Shown one piece after another: positions 36,500 through 44,342 of a DNA stretch of 64,000 bases (position 1 is its first letter; each line of letters starts with the position of its first letter). Where the stretch lies: the NCBI RefSeq assembly GCF_014640975.1, contig NZ_BMHO01000003.1:9471-73470 (forward strand), given 5' to 3'. This DNA is from Microbacterium faecale (GTDB lineage: Bacteria; Actinomycetota; Actinomycetes; Actinomycetales; Microbacteriaceae). The notes beneath the pieces are model-generated. The model saw only the letters and a list, made by a program, of their open reading frames with translations, did not search any database and was not told where the DNA came from. The translations under genes and the position numbers were made by a program.

Positions 36500-37981
36500 T
36501 CAGAGCATCACGCTCACGACCTTCTCCTCAGTGACCTCTTCCAGGCCGCGCAGGCCAAGCTCGGTGCCAGTTCCGCTGCCGTTGAACCCCGTCCACGGGA
36601 GGGCCGGATTTACCGCACCCCACCCGTTGATCCACACCGTTCCGGAGCGGAGGCGGTGAGCCAACGAATGCGCGCGCGAGATGTCGCTCGTCCACACGGT
36701 AGCGGTGAGCCCATATGCAGAATCATTGGCAAGGGCGAGCGCATGCTCGTCGTCATCGAAGGGAATAACCGTACCGACCGGACCGAAGATCTCTTCGCGC
36801 GCGATCGTCATGTCATTGGTCGCATCAGCGAAGATCGTAGGTTCGACGAAGAAGCCCTTGCTCCCCACGCGCGACCCTCCGGCGACAAGGCGAGCGCCTT
36901 CCTCCTTGCCAGCGTGAATGTAGCCGAGCACCCGGTCCAGCTGACGTTGACTGATGACCGGCCCCAGCTGATTGCCGGAGACGTTCGGATCCCCCACCCG
37001 CATGGACGCGGCCGCAGCGCCCAGGCCGTCGACGAATTCGCGATAGACGTCGCGGTGCACGAGAACACGCGATGCGGCGGCGCAGATCTGCCCCTGGTTC
37101 ACGAAAAGACCGGTCGCGGTGTCTTGAAGTGCGCGGCGGATGTCCGCGTCAGCGAAAACGAGCTGAGGTGACTTCCCTCCGAGTTCCAACGTGACGTGTG
37201 TGAGGCTGTCCGCCGCGGTGCGGGCGATCTGCTTGCCGATTTCTGGGCTGCCTGTGAATGAAATGTGGTCAACGCCGGGGTGGGCGACGAGCGCGGCTCC
37301 GGCGACCTGGCCGACACCGGTGACGATGTTGACCGTCCCGTCGGGAATGCCCGCTTCCTGGATCAGGAGGCCGAGATAGTGGACCGCGAGCTGCGCTTCC
37401 TCCGACGGCTTCAGTACGACAGTGCACCCGGCCGCGAGAGCGGGGGCGAGCTTGTTGATACTCGCGGCGAGCGGCGTGTTCCAGGGGACAATGGCGGCCA
37501 TGACTCCTCGCGGCTGGCGCACCGTGTAGGACAGCATTTCGCGCCCCATGAAGCCCGGCGTCGGGATGACTGTCCCGGTCAGTTTGTCGGCCCAGCCAGC
37601 GAAATACCGTAGCGTCGCTGCCGAGCCGGGCACGTCGAACATCGCGCCGGCGAGCCTCGGCGCTCCGTTCTCGAACGACTGGATGGTCGACAGCTTCTCG
37701 GCGTCGCGGTCCATAAGATCAGCGAGACGCTGCAGGAGACCTGCTCGATCCGCCCCAGACATCGACGACCATTGGCCGGAGTCGAACTGACGCCGCGCTG
37801 CCTCGACGGCCCTGTCTACGTCGGGGCTGCCCGCAGCTGAGACCTCGGCCAGCGTCTGTCCGTCGACGGGGTTGATGTTCGCGACGGTCGCGCCGTCGTG
37901 GGCCACTTCCCACTGCCCGTCGATGAAGAGGCCCGTCGGGACGTCGACAATTCCCCCTAGAGTTACGCTTCTTTGCGCCAT
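36500..37981 (-). CDS. Aldehyde dehydrogenase (betaine/phenylacetaldehyde dehydrogenase-like)
   Basis: A 493-aa ALDH superfamily enzyme of full length. It has VPWNTPLAASINKLAPALAAG, the catalytic Glu in LELGGKSPQLVF, and the catalytic Cys in NQGQICAAASR. It is first in the GMC/SBP group and likely oxidises the aldehyde made by the GMC enzyme, using NAD. ATG 37981 has AGGAAA 6 nt upstream. An ATG 21 nt further up lacks a ribosome site. A promoter candidate lies about 70-100 bp upstream. Confidence 0.92.
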   Translation of the reverse strand: MAQRSVTLGGIVDVPTGLFIDGQWEVAHDGATVANINPVDGQTLAEVSAAGSPDVDRAVEAARRQFDSGQWSSMSGADRAGLLQRLADLMDRDAEKLSTIQSFENGAPRLAGAMFDVPGSAATLRYFAGWADKLTGTVIPTPGFMGREMLSYTVRQPRGVMAAIVPWNTPLAASINKLAPALAAGCTVVLKPSEEAQLAVHYLGLLIQEAGIPDGTVNIVTGVGQVAGAALVAHPGVDHISFTGSPEIGKQIARTAADSLTHVTLELGGKSPQLVFADADIRRALQDTATGLFVNQGQICAAASRVLVHRDVYREFVDGLGAAAASMRVGDPNVSGNQLGPVISQRQLDRVLGYIHAGKEEGARLVAGGSRVGSKGFFVEPTIFADATNDMTIAREEIFGPVGTVIPFDDDEHALALANDSAYGLTATVWTSDISRAHSLAHRLRSGTVWINGWGAVNPALPWTGFNGSGTGTELGLRGLEEVTEEKVVSVML

Positions 37982-38049
37982 GGCTTTCCTATCACTATTC
38001 ACGCCGGGTCGGCGTCGATGCCTCCGCCCTACAAAGTGAAGGCCCCACC

Positions 38050-38080
38050 AATATAGCTTAGACCTTTAAGTTGTTGGCAA
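38050..38080 (-). promoter_or_regulatory. Candidate promoter and operator of the ALDH-GMC-SBP group
   Basis: On the minus strand TTGCCA is followed 18-19 bp later by CTATAT/TATATT. The 14-mer CTTAAAGGTCTAAG (38057-38070) lies inside the spacer and is an imperfect dyad (CTTA/TAAG ends), a likely regulator site. The regulator is not identified. The region is AT-rich compared with its flanks. Confidence 0.4.
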
Positions 38081-38221
38081 GCATGCGCCACTCACGGCAG
38101 CTTCGTGCCGCCCCAGTGGCCTTCGTCATCACCCGAGACGCGCGGTCACACCGGCCTCGACCCGAAGGTCGCGCACGTCACTCGTGGCTGGCGGCACAGC
38201 ACCACGACGGGCGAGCCCGAG

Positions 38222-38596
38222 TCAGTGGGTGATGGTCGTCTGCTGATAGAGCGCCAGGCGGATCCGCCCGTCGACGCGGTGATAGACGGTGGACATGAGC
38301 GCGGTGAACGGCTCCGGGAGATCCGCACGGGTCGCCGTGGCGCGGTAGCTGAGTGCGGCGACGTCATCGGCGATCGGCACGAGACGCGCCTCGACGAGCT
38401 CATAGGAGTCCCATCCCGGTGCGCCATCCAAGCTGGCGGCGACATCGTCACGCGTCATCGTCGCTCCGTTCACAAGAATGAACAGCGCGTCCGGCAACAT
38501 GAGCTCGCCATAGAAGGTGCCGCCCCGAGAAGCGCACAGCGCGCGCCAGCCCGCATGCTCGACGTCGAGCAGTTCGCCCGCCGTAATCTCGGCCAT
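38222..38596 (-). CDS. NTF2-like (SnoaL/DUF4440-type) small protein
   Basis: A 124-aa single-domain protein with the cone-shaped NTF2-like pattern: an N-terminal helix with HAGWRALCASRGGTFYGELM, then ATMTRDDVAASL and alternating beta strands ending in STVYHRVDGRIRLALYQQT. Members act as small-molecule isomerases, hydratases or ligand binders. No specific substrate can be inferred. It stands alone, about 85 bp downstream of the DUF6458 gene on the same strand. Confidence 0.75.
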   Translation of the reverse strand: MAEITAGELLDVEHAGWRALCASRGGTFYGELMLPDALFILVNGATMTRDDVAASLDGAPGWDSYELVEARLVPIADDVAALSYRATATRADLPEPFTALMSTVYHRVDGRIRLALYQQTTITH

Positions 38597-38681
38597 GCGG
38601 AGAGGCTAGTGACGTGGCCCCGTAGGCGCAATGGCGCTCGTCGAGCACGCGCACGACATGACGCGTGCTCCCCCTCCTGGC

Positions 38682-38936
38682 TCAGGTGAGGTCGTCGCGC
38701 CGCTCGACGTGGTCCGTACGCGTGCCCGCCGCAGGATCCACGGCCGTGTGCGTCGTCGTGGTCGCGCGTCCGCGCCGCACCAGCTGCACGATCCCAAGGA
38801 TGGTGAGCACCGCCCCCGCTGCGAGCAGGATGTAGCCGATGAGCGCCCAGTCGAAGCCCTCGAGTCGCCAGATGCCCGGCACCGCCCATGCGACGATCGC
38901 GCCGATCACCATCAGAATGATTCCGAATACCAGCAT
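38682..38936 (-). CDS. DUF6458-like two-helix membrane protein
   Basis: An 84-aa protein with two membrane helices (about residues 1-20 and 28-50) and a charged Thr/Asp-rich tail. The opening LVFGIILMVIGAIVAWAV is typical of the small actinobacterial DUF6458 group, whose function is unknown. I start at ATG 38936 because GAGGAG lies 7 nt upstream; an upstream GTG overlaps that site. A GCGGCGG-AA-CCGCCGC hairpin lies just upstream at 38952-38967. Confidence 0.7.
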   Translation of the reverse strand: MLVFGIILMVIGAIVAWAVPGIWRLEGFDWALIGYILLAAGAVLTILGIVQLVRRGRATTTTHTAVDPAAGTRTDHVERRDDLT

Positions 38937-38951
38937 GATCACGCTCCTCAC

Positions 38952-38967
38952 GCGGCGGAACCGCCGC
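38952..38967. repeat. 7-bp GC hairpin upstream of the DUF6458 gene
   Basis: GCGGCGG, loop AA, CCGCCGC, directly before the ribosome site of the DUF6458 gene. The rest of the 293-bp gap to 39244 shows no gene. Its only other clear element is the palindrome at 39205. Confidence 0.45.
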
Positions 38968-39204
38968 CTCGTGGCCCACGATAACGGCGAGGATTGCCAC
39001 TGTCGAGACTCCCCGGTGGCGGTGCGGGCGGGATGTCTGCATCACGCGGCGCTCTGGCGCGCGGACGCACCTGTGAGGATATCGCTGGCGCGATGCGGAT
39101 GTTCGACTCCTTCGAAGACGGCCACGACCCCCGAGGAATTCGCTACCCGAAGCGGCAGGATTGCTTGATACCCCGCGGACGCATACCGAGCACGGGTTGA
39201 ATAC

Positions 39205-39232
39205 AGTCATTGCAGTAATTACTGCAATGACT
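39205..39232. promoter_or_regulatory. 28-bp perfect palindromic operator
   Basis: Half-site AGTCATTGCAGTAA followed immediately by its exact reverse complement. The core TTGCAGTAA/TTACTGCAA is AT-rich in a GC-rich genome. It ends 12 nt before the hydrolase ATG and abuts a TAAACT hexamer placed 6 nt before that ATG. It is a very likely operator for the GbsR-type regulator encoded second in this operon. Confidence 0.8.
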
Positions 39233-39244
39233 TAAACTCGATCC

Positions 39245-40117
39245 ATGACAGACACACGAGACACGGCCGCCGACCTCGGCGTCTCGGTGCGGATCCCCCA
39301 ACCAGAGGGCTCCCTCCGCGTCGTCACGCGAGGCACAACCGGGCCCGCAATACTGCTGTTGAGCGGCGCTGGAAACGACAACATCTCGCTTAGCTGGCGG
39401 CGGGCGATCCCGGCGCTGGCTGAATCTCACCGCGTCTTCGCTCTTGACTGGCCGAAGCAGGGCGGATCCACCCCCTGGGACGGCAAGGCCCACCACGAGC
39501 GCATGTTGAGTTGCATCGACGCTACCCTCGACCATTTCGAGCTGGACACCGTATCGCTGGCCGGCGTGTCTCAAGGAGGAGCGCTGACCCTCGCCTACGC
39601 GATCGAACGCCCCGAGCGTGTCCAGAAGATCGTCGCGCTCGCGCCAGGTGGGATCATCACCTTCCCGCCCGTCGTCCATCAGCTGCTCTGGCTGATGGCG
39701 AAATCACGATTCCTCAATCGCACGCTGCCGTCGTGGATCTTCCGCAGCCGTGCGGCATGCGCGTGGTTCGCTCGCACGAGCCTGTTCGCCGGCCCGGTGG
39801 ATGACTTCGATGAGATCGTCGACGAGTACCACGCGGATGCCGTCGCGAACGGCTCCGGGTCTTCCGACTGGCAGAACGGATCCATCGGATTCCGGAGGAT
39901 GAACGTCGACCTGCGGCCGCGGCTGCACGAGATCCAGTGCCCGACGCTCATCATTCAGGGCGACAAGGATGTCGGCATCGCACCTAAGCACACTCGTGCG
40001 GCTGCGGAGGCCATCCCGAACGCCTCCTACGAGCTCATCGAAGAGACTGGGCACTGGCCGAATCGGCAGCGGCCCGATCTCGTCAACGGGCTGATCTCGA
40101 CCTTCCTGGCAGAATGA
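39245..40117 (+). CDS. Alpha/beta hydrolase, first gene of a GbsR-regulated operon
   Basis: A 290-aa hydrolase. The nucleophile elbow is LAGVSQGGALTLAYA (Ser about residue 109), the acid is in IQGDKDVGIAPKHT, and the His in EETGHWPNRQRPDLV. No signal peptide. TAAACT lies 6 nt before the ATG without a ribosome site, suggesting leaderless translation. The next gene, a GbsR-type regulator, overlaps or follows it closely, and the shared 28-bp palindrome suggests induction by the hydrolase's substrate. The substrate is unknown. Confidence 0.85.
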   Translation: MTDTRDTAADLGVSVRIPQPEGSLRVVTRGTTGPAILLLSGAGNDNISLSWRRAIPALAESHRVFALDWPKQGGSTPWDGKAHHERMLSCIDATLDHFELDTVSLAGVSQGGALTLAYAIERPERVQKIVALAPGGIITFPPVVHQLLWLMAKSRFLNRTLPSWIFRSRAACAWFARTSLFAGPVDDFDEIVDEYHADAVANGSGSSDWQNGSIGFRRMNVDLRPRLHEIQCPTLIIQGDKDVGIAPKHTRAAAEAIPNASYELIEETGHWPNRQRPDLVNGLISTFLAE

Positions 40118-40158
40118 TGCGGACACTTCGTGACACGACCTCTCTCGAGGATGAGCAC

Positions 40159-40635
40159 ATGACCAACCCCACGGAAACCGAACTCGACTTCGTCGACGAG
40201 GTCGCGGTGTTCTTCGCCGACGAGGGGATGCCACTCATCTCCGGGCGCGTGATCGGCTGGCTGCTCATCAGCGACCCCCCTGAGCAGAGCGCCGCTGATC
40301 TCGCACGCGTTCTCGAGGTAAGCCGCAGCTCGATCAGCTCCTCCGCGAAGCTGCTCACCCCGAGCGGCCTGGTCGAGAGCGTCCGCAAGCGCGGTCAGCG
40401 ACAGGAGTATCTGCGCATCGGTGCCGACGGCTGGAGCCGAATGCTCGCGAATCGGTACGCGAAGACGACCGCGTTCCGTCAGATCGTCGAGCGCGGGCTC
40501 AGCGTCCTGGGCGAGTCGTCCACGGGTCGTCGCGACAGGCTCGAGAACGTCGCCGAACTTTATGCCTTCCTCGAGGTCGAACTGCCAGCGATGTGGGACC
40601 GCTGGGGACAGTGGCAAGCCTCTCGTCGCCCCTGA
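40159..40635 (+). CDS. GbsR/MarR-type winged-helix regulator
   Basis: A 158-aa regulator. The winged helix covers about residues 30-90, with PPEQSAADLARVLEVSRSSISSSAKLLTPSGLVE, and the C-terminal helices would dimerise. This pattern matches the GbsR branch of the MarR superfamily. I start at ATG 40159 with GAGGA 7 nt upstream; an ATG at 40114 that overlaps the hydrolase stop is possible. It is cotranscribed with the hydrolase and likely binds the palindrome upstream of it. Confidence 0.82.
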   Translation: MTNPTETELDFVDEVAVFFADEGMPLISGRVIGWLLISDPPEQSAADLARVLEVSRSSISSSAKLLTPSGLVESVRKRGQRQEYLRIGADGWSRMLANRYAKTTAFRQIVERGLSVLGESSTGRRDRLENVAELYAFLEVELPAMWDRWGQWQASRRP

Positions 40636-40941
40636 ATCCGGCGCGCAGTGGATGGGTCACCTTTCAGCATGATCCAGCGCCGCTCAGACGGCAATGTAGC
40701 GACTTGACTCGTCTGAAAGGTCTGGGAGCGTGTGTGCGTGCGTCGTTTGAGAGTGCCCGCGTAGATCCCCTGGGTGGATGAACGGTAAGTTCTGATGGAC
40801 GACCCGATTTCCAGACAGGTAGTTGGTTGGTGAGGCTGCCAGCGTGAGCTGGCGGCGTTCGTGATCCACCGTGACGCTACGTCCAGACCACTCTTCCGGC
40901 TCGGGTGTCAGCGACGTGATTCCCCGACGGCTACCTTCGTG
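40636..40941. other. 306-bp gap without recognised gene
   Basis: No coding region is convincing. An inverted repeat ACCTTTCAG (40659) / CTGAAAGGT (40713) overlaps a second pair TCAGACG (40684) / CGTCTGA (40710). A GCCAGC-GTGA-GCTGGC hairpin lies at 40838-40853. It marks the left border of the region with MerR-type promoters and could be the scar of a lost mobile element, but no transposase remnant is readable. Confidence 0.4.
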
Positions 40942-41493
40942 TCACACACCGACGAGGAAGGTCAGCGCGGCCCAGACAGACACCGTGCTGACAGTCGTCC
41001 AAATGGCGATGGCCACGGCCTGCCAGAGCAGCACCCACGCCCGAGGGGTGCCCCCGGCCACCAGCATGGCGGATGTGAACTGAGTCGGGATCGCCAGCGG
41101 GCCGAGGATACTGGCGCCAGGGACACCGAAGCGGATTACCCACCGCTTGAACTTCGCGCGGCCCTTCGACTCCGACTTCTCGGCGGCGAAGTCCTCAGCG
41201 GCATTCACGGCGCCCACGGTCACGGGTACTCGCGCAGCTCGACGATCGACCACTGCTGTGCGCGCGCGCGAGGTGACGAGCACGACGAGGAGGACACTCA
41301 CGAAGTTGCCTACGGCTGCAAAGATGCCCGCGACGATCGGGTTGATCCCTCCGACGATGCCGACCAGGGCCGCGAGTTCGCCCTCAACGAAGGGGACCGC
41401 TCCCGCGAGCATGACGACGAACGGCTGCACCAGTTCAGGCACGTACGCCACGAGGTCTTGAAAGCCTCGTACGAGCTGCTCGATCGGGTCCAT
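40942..41493 (-). CDS. Putative small multidrug-export protein (PF06695-like)
   Basis: A 183-aa membrane protein with about five hydrophobic segments. VVMLAGAVPFVEGELAALVG near the N-terminus and FGVPGASILGPLAIPTQFTSA in the second half are typical of the Sm_multidrug_ex group, distantly related to DedA-like folds. Transport function of the family is not firmly shown. GGAAGGAA precedes the start. Its own MerR-type promoter lies 50 bp upstream. Confidence 0.75.
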   Translation of the reverse strand: MDPIEQLVRGFQDLVAYVPELVQPFVVMLAGAVPFVEGELAALVGIVGGINPIVAGIFAAVGNFVSVLLVVLVTSRARTAVVDRRAARVPVTVGAVNAAEDFAAEKSESKGRAKFKRWVIRFGVPGASILGPLAIPTQFTSAMLVAGGTPRAWVLLWQAVAIAIWTTVSTVSVWAALTFLVGV

Positions 41494-41542
41494 TTTTCTA
41501 CTTCCTTCCCAGATTTGCGTGCGGATTCTTCATGCGTCACCC

Positions 41543-41573
41543 AGTAGAAGCTGTGTTCTCAGAACAGGGTCAA
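41543..41573 (-). promoter_or_regulatory. MerR-type promoter of the small multidrug-export gene
   Basis: TTGACC, a 19-bp spacer (CTGTTCTGAGAACACAGCT), then TCTACT. The dyad TGTTCT-G-AGAACA is perfect. Transcription would start near 41537, about 44 nt before the ATG. Confidence 0.8.
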
Positions 41574-41659
41574 GCGCGGGAAGGAAACCCACAGGAAAGA
41601 GCGTCCACGTGGCCGTGAAACTCCAGGAAACCGGCGGTTTTCAGGCGTCTTCAGGCGGC

Positions 41660-42394
41660 CTAGGTACGCGGCAGGACGGCGGCGGCGACGATGACGTTGC
41701 TGACGATGAGCGAGGTGACGCTGCGCGCCACGGCCTGCGCGGTCGCGTCGGCTCCCCAGTTTCCCTCTTTGAGTTCCTCGGCCCGCGTGATCACCGGGGA
41801 CGTCCATGGGATGTCGCGGTCGAACTGAGGGAGCGTCCCGCTGCCGTAGAGGAGCGCGGCGAGAGCAGCGGTGCGGGGTGTGGGTTCGGCTCCGTCGACG
41901 AGCACGGCCCGAATGTCGGCGAGCAGCGCCCGACGGCGCGCTGAGTCTGATTCCTCGATCACCGAAGAGGGGATGAAGCCGAGCGACCTGCGAGCGCGAC
42001 GACGCAGCTCGCCGCGCTCGATCAACCGGTCCAGCAGCGGCTCGCGCAGCGTGGGGCCCGTCGCCGCCAGCACCGTCTGCACTCCTCGAGGCTTGTCGGC
42101 CACGTACTCCCAGGTGGCGCGCAGCAGGTGATCGGACGGCGGGTTGTCGGCCACGGCCTCGACCGTCAGGCCCCCCAGCCGTCCCGTCCCGGTTCGAACA
42201 TGAGCGCCGAGGCCGAGGTCGGCGAGAACTGCTCCCGCGAGGACGTAGTAGAGCGTCCCCTCGCCGGAGATCGTGCCGGACTGCGGCTGGAAGAGCACCA
42301 GGAGGAGATCCTCCGCGAGTGTCTGCGCGCCGTCCGCACGACCGCCGACGCTCTCCTGGGATGCGACGCGTGGTTCACGCTGTTCGTCGGTCAT
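41660..42394 (-). CDS. GPP34/GOLPH3-like phosphoprotein family
   Basis: A 244-aa protein of the GPP34 family (PF05719). The N-terminal third has AEDLLLVLFQPQSGTISGEGTLYYVLAGAVLADLGLGAHV, the second half is helical, and the C-terminus is a hydrophobic Ala/Val stretch. Eukaryotic GOLPH3 binds PI4P at the Golgi; bacterial homologues are frequent in actinobacteria and have no settled role, perhaps at membranes. GAAAGG lies 10 nt upstream. It has its own MerR-type promoter located at the 3' end of the neighbouring merR gene. Confidence 0.82.
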   Translation of the reverse strand: MTDEQREPRVASQESVGGRADGAQTLAEDLLLVLFQPQSGTISGEGTLYYVLAGAVLADLGLGAHVRTGTGRLGGLTVEAVADNPPSDHLLRATWEYVADKPRGVQTVLAATGPTLREPLLDRLIERGELRRRARRSLGFIPSSVIEESDSARRRALLADIRAVLVDGAEPTPRTAALAALLYGSGTLPQFDRDIPWTSPVITRAEELKEGNWGADATAQAVARSVTSLIVSNVIVAAAVLPRT

Positions 42395-42439
42395 ATTCGG
42401 TGCACCTTTCTCATGCCTGCAGACGAATCCTGCGACCGC

Positions 42440-42470
42440 AGTCTGCACCGTGTTCCCAGCACGCGGTCAA
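42440..42470 (-). promoter_or_regulatory. MerR-type promoter of the GPP34 gene
   Basis: TTGACC, 19-bp spacer (GCGTGCTGGGAACACGGTG), CAGACT. The -35 overlaps the stop codon of the upstream merR gene. Predicted transcript start about 42434. Confidence 0.72.
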
Positions 42471-43228
42471 CCCGCTCCGGATTCTGGTCCCTCTTCCGAT
42501 TCCTGCAGCTTCAGCACCAGCTCTCGCGCGGCCTCGTGCGCCCGCCCGAGCACGTCGAGCTGCGCCGGGTTGTACAGTTCGTGGATGGCCTCGATCATGG
42601 TCTGCGAGGTGACGTAGCCGCTCTTGGAGAGATGAGACGCCGGATCGTTCAACCACGGATAGTCGATGAGATTCCGCGCCAGGCTCCTGGCGAGCCGCGG
42701 AACGAGCGCGCGTCGGACCTCCTCATCGGAGTCGGGCGGCAGCCGATCGAGATCGACAGCCACGTCCTCGACATCCTCAGCGATCTTCTGGATGTCGGCG
42801 AGTGCCGCTTCGTCATACAGCTGCGTGTAGATGTGAAGGATGGAAGCGTCTGTCTCCGACAGCCTGCCCGCCACCGACGCGAACCCGGCGGGCGTGTCTG
42901 CCGGAACCTCATCGCGCAGGATGACGGCGATGTCGGCTCGCGCCTCCTCCAGCCTGCGGATGCTCTCCTCGAGCTCGGCGTCGAGCTCACGCAGGGTCTG
43001 CGGCGTGCTGTCGGTGCTCGCCCGGACGTCACGGATCTGAGAGAGGGGCACGCCGAGGTCGGCGAGACGGCGGATACGCAAGAGGCTCACAAGATGATGC
43101 ACCTCGTATTGTTTATATCCGTTGTACTCGCGCTCCGGTTCCTCGAGCAGTCCGAGCCGGTGGTAGTGACGGATCGTGTTCACCGTCGTCCCGGCTCGTT
43201 CCGCAAGTTCACGAGTGCTCCATGCCAT
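42467..43228 (-). CDS. MerR family transcriptional regulator (first paralogue)
   Basis: A 253-aa regulator. N-terminal MerR DNA-binding domain: STRELAERAGTTVNTIRHYH, then the wing NGYKQYEVHHLVSLLRIRRLADLG. A coiled linker follows, and the C-terminal about 140 residues form a helical domain shared with the second MerR at 51264-52046 and with no known ligand motif or metal-binding Cys. MerR proteins activate promoters with over-long 19-bp spacers, exactly the type seen around it. It lies 64 bp downstream of the hydrolase gene and is probably cotranscribed from that promoter. Confidence 0.9.
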   Translation of the reverse strand: MAWSTRELAERAGTTVNTIRHYHRLGLLEEPEREYNGYKQYEVHHLVSLLRIRRLADLGVPLSQIRDVRASTDSTPQTLRELDAELEESIRRLEEARADIAVILRDEVPADTPAGFASVAGRLSETDASILHIYTQLYDEAALADIQKIAEDVEDVAVDLDRLPPDSDEEVRRALVPRLARSLARNLIDYPWLNDPASHLSKSGYVTSQTMIEAIHELYNPAQLDVLGRAHEAARELVLKLQESEEGPESGAG

Positions 43229-43292
43229 GAAAGCCTCCGTTGCTACTCGGCGGATGCGGAGGGCGCGATCGACGCCTCCGCACTCATGACGG

Positions 43293-44180
<888 letters not shown>

Positions 44181-44182
44181 TC

Positions 44183-44213
44183 AGCAAACACCCTGTGGTC
44201 GCAACAGGGTCAA
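44183..44213 (-). promoter_or_regulatory. MerR-type promoter of the hydrolase-merR operon
   Basis: TTGACC, 19-bp spacer (CTGTTGCGACCACAGGGTG), TTTGCT. ACCCTGT and ACAGGGT form a perfect 7-bp dyad around 7 nt. Predicted start about 44177. Confidence 0.82.
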
Positions 44214-44342
44214 GAGATTCCGGCCCGTCACGTACACGGCCGGTCAAAGAAATTCTGCGTCGACATCCGTCGAACCGTTCATAATGGCTGTTGTCGGCAC
44301 ACAGTTCGACGAGATCGTTGCCGAGCGGAAGGAGACGGGCCG

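Noticed and set aside
29668..38000. Secondary-metabolite cluster controlled by the SARP
   Set aside because: Neighbouring genes are catabolic; no synthase, tailoring or resistance set is present.
40704..40734. TTGACT as another regulon promoter
   Set aside because: No dyad in the spacer and CGTGTG at the -10 position.
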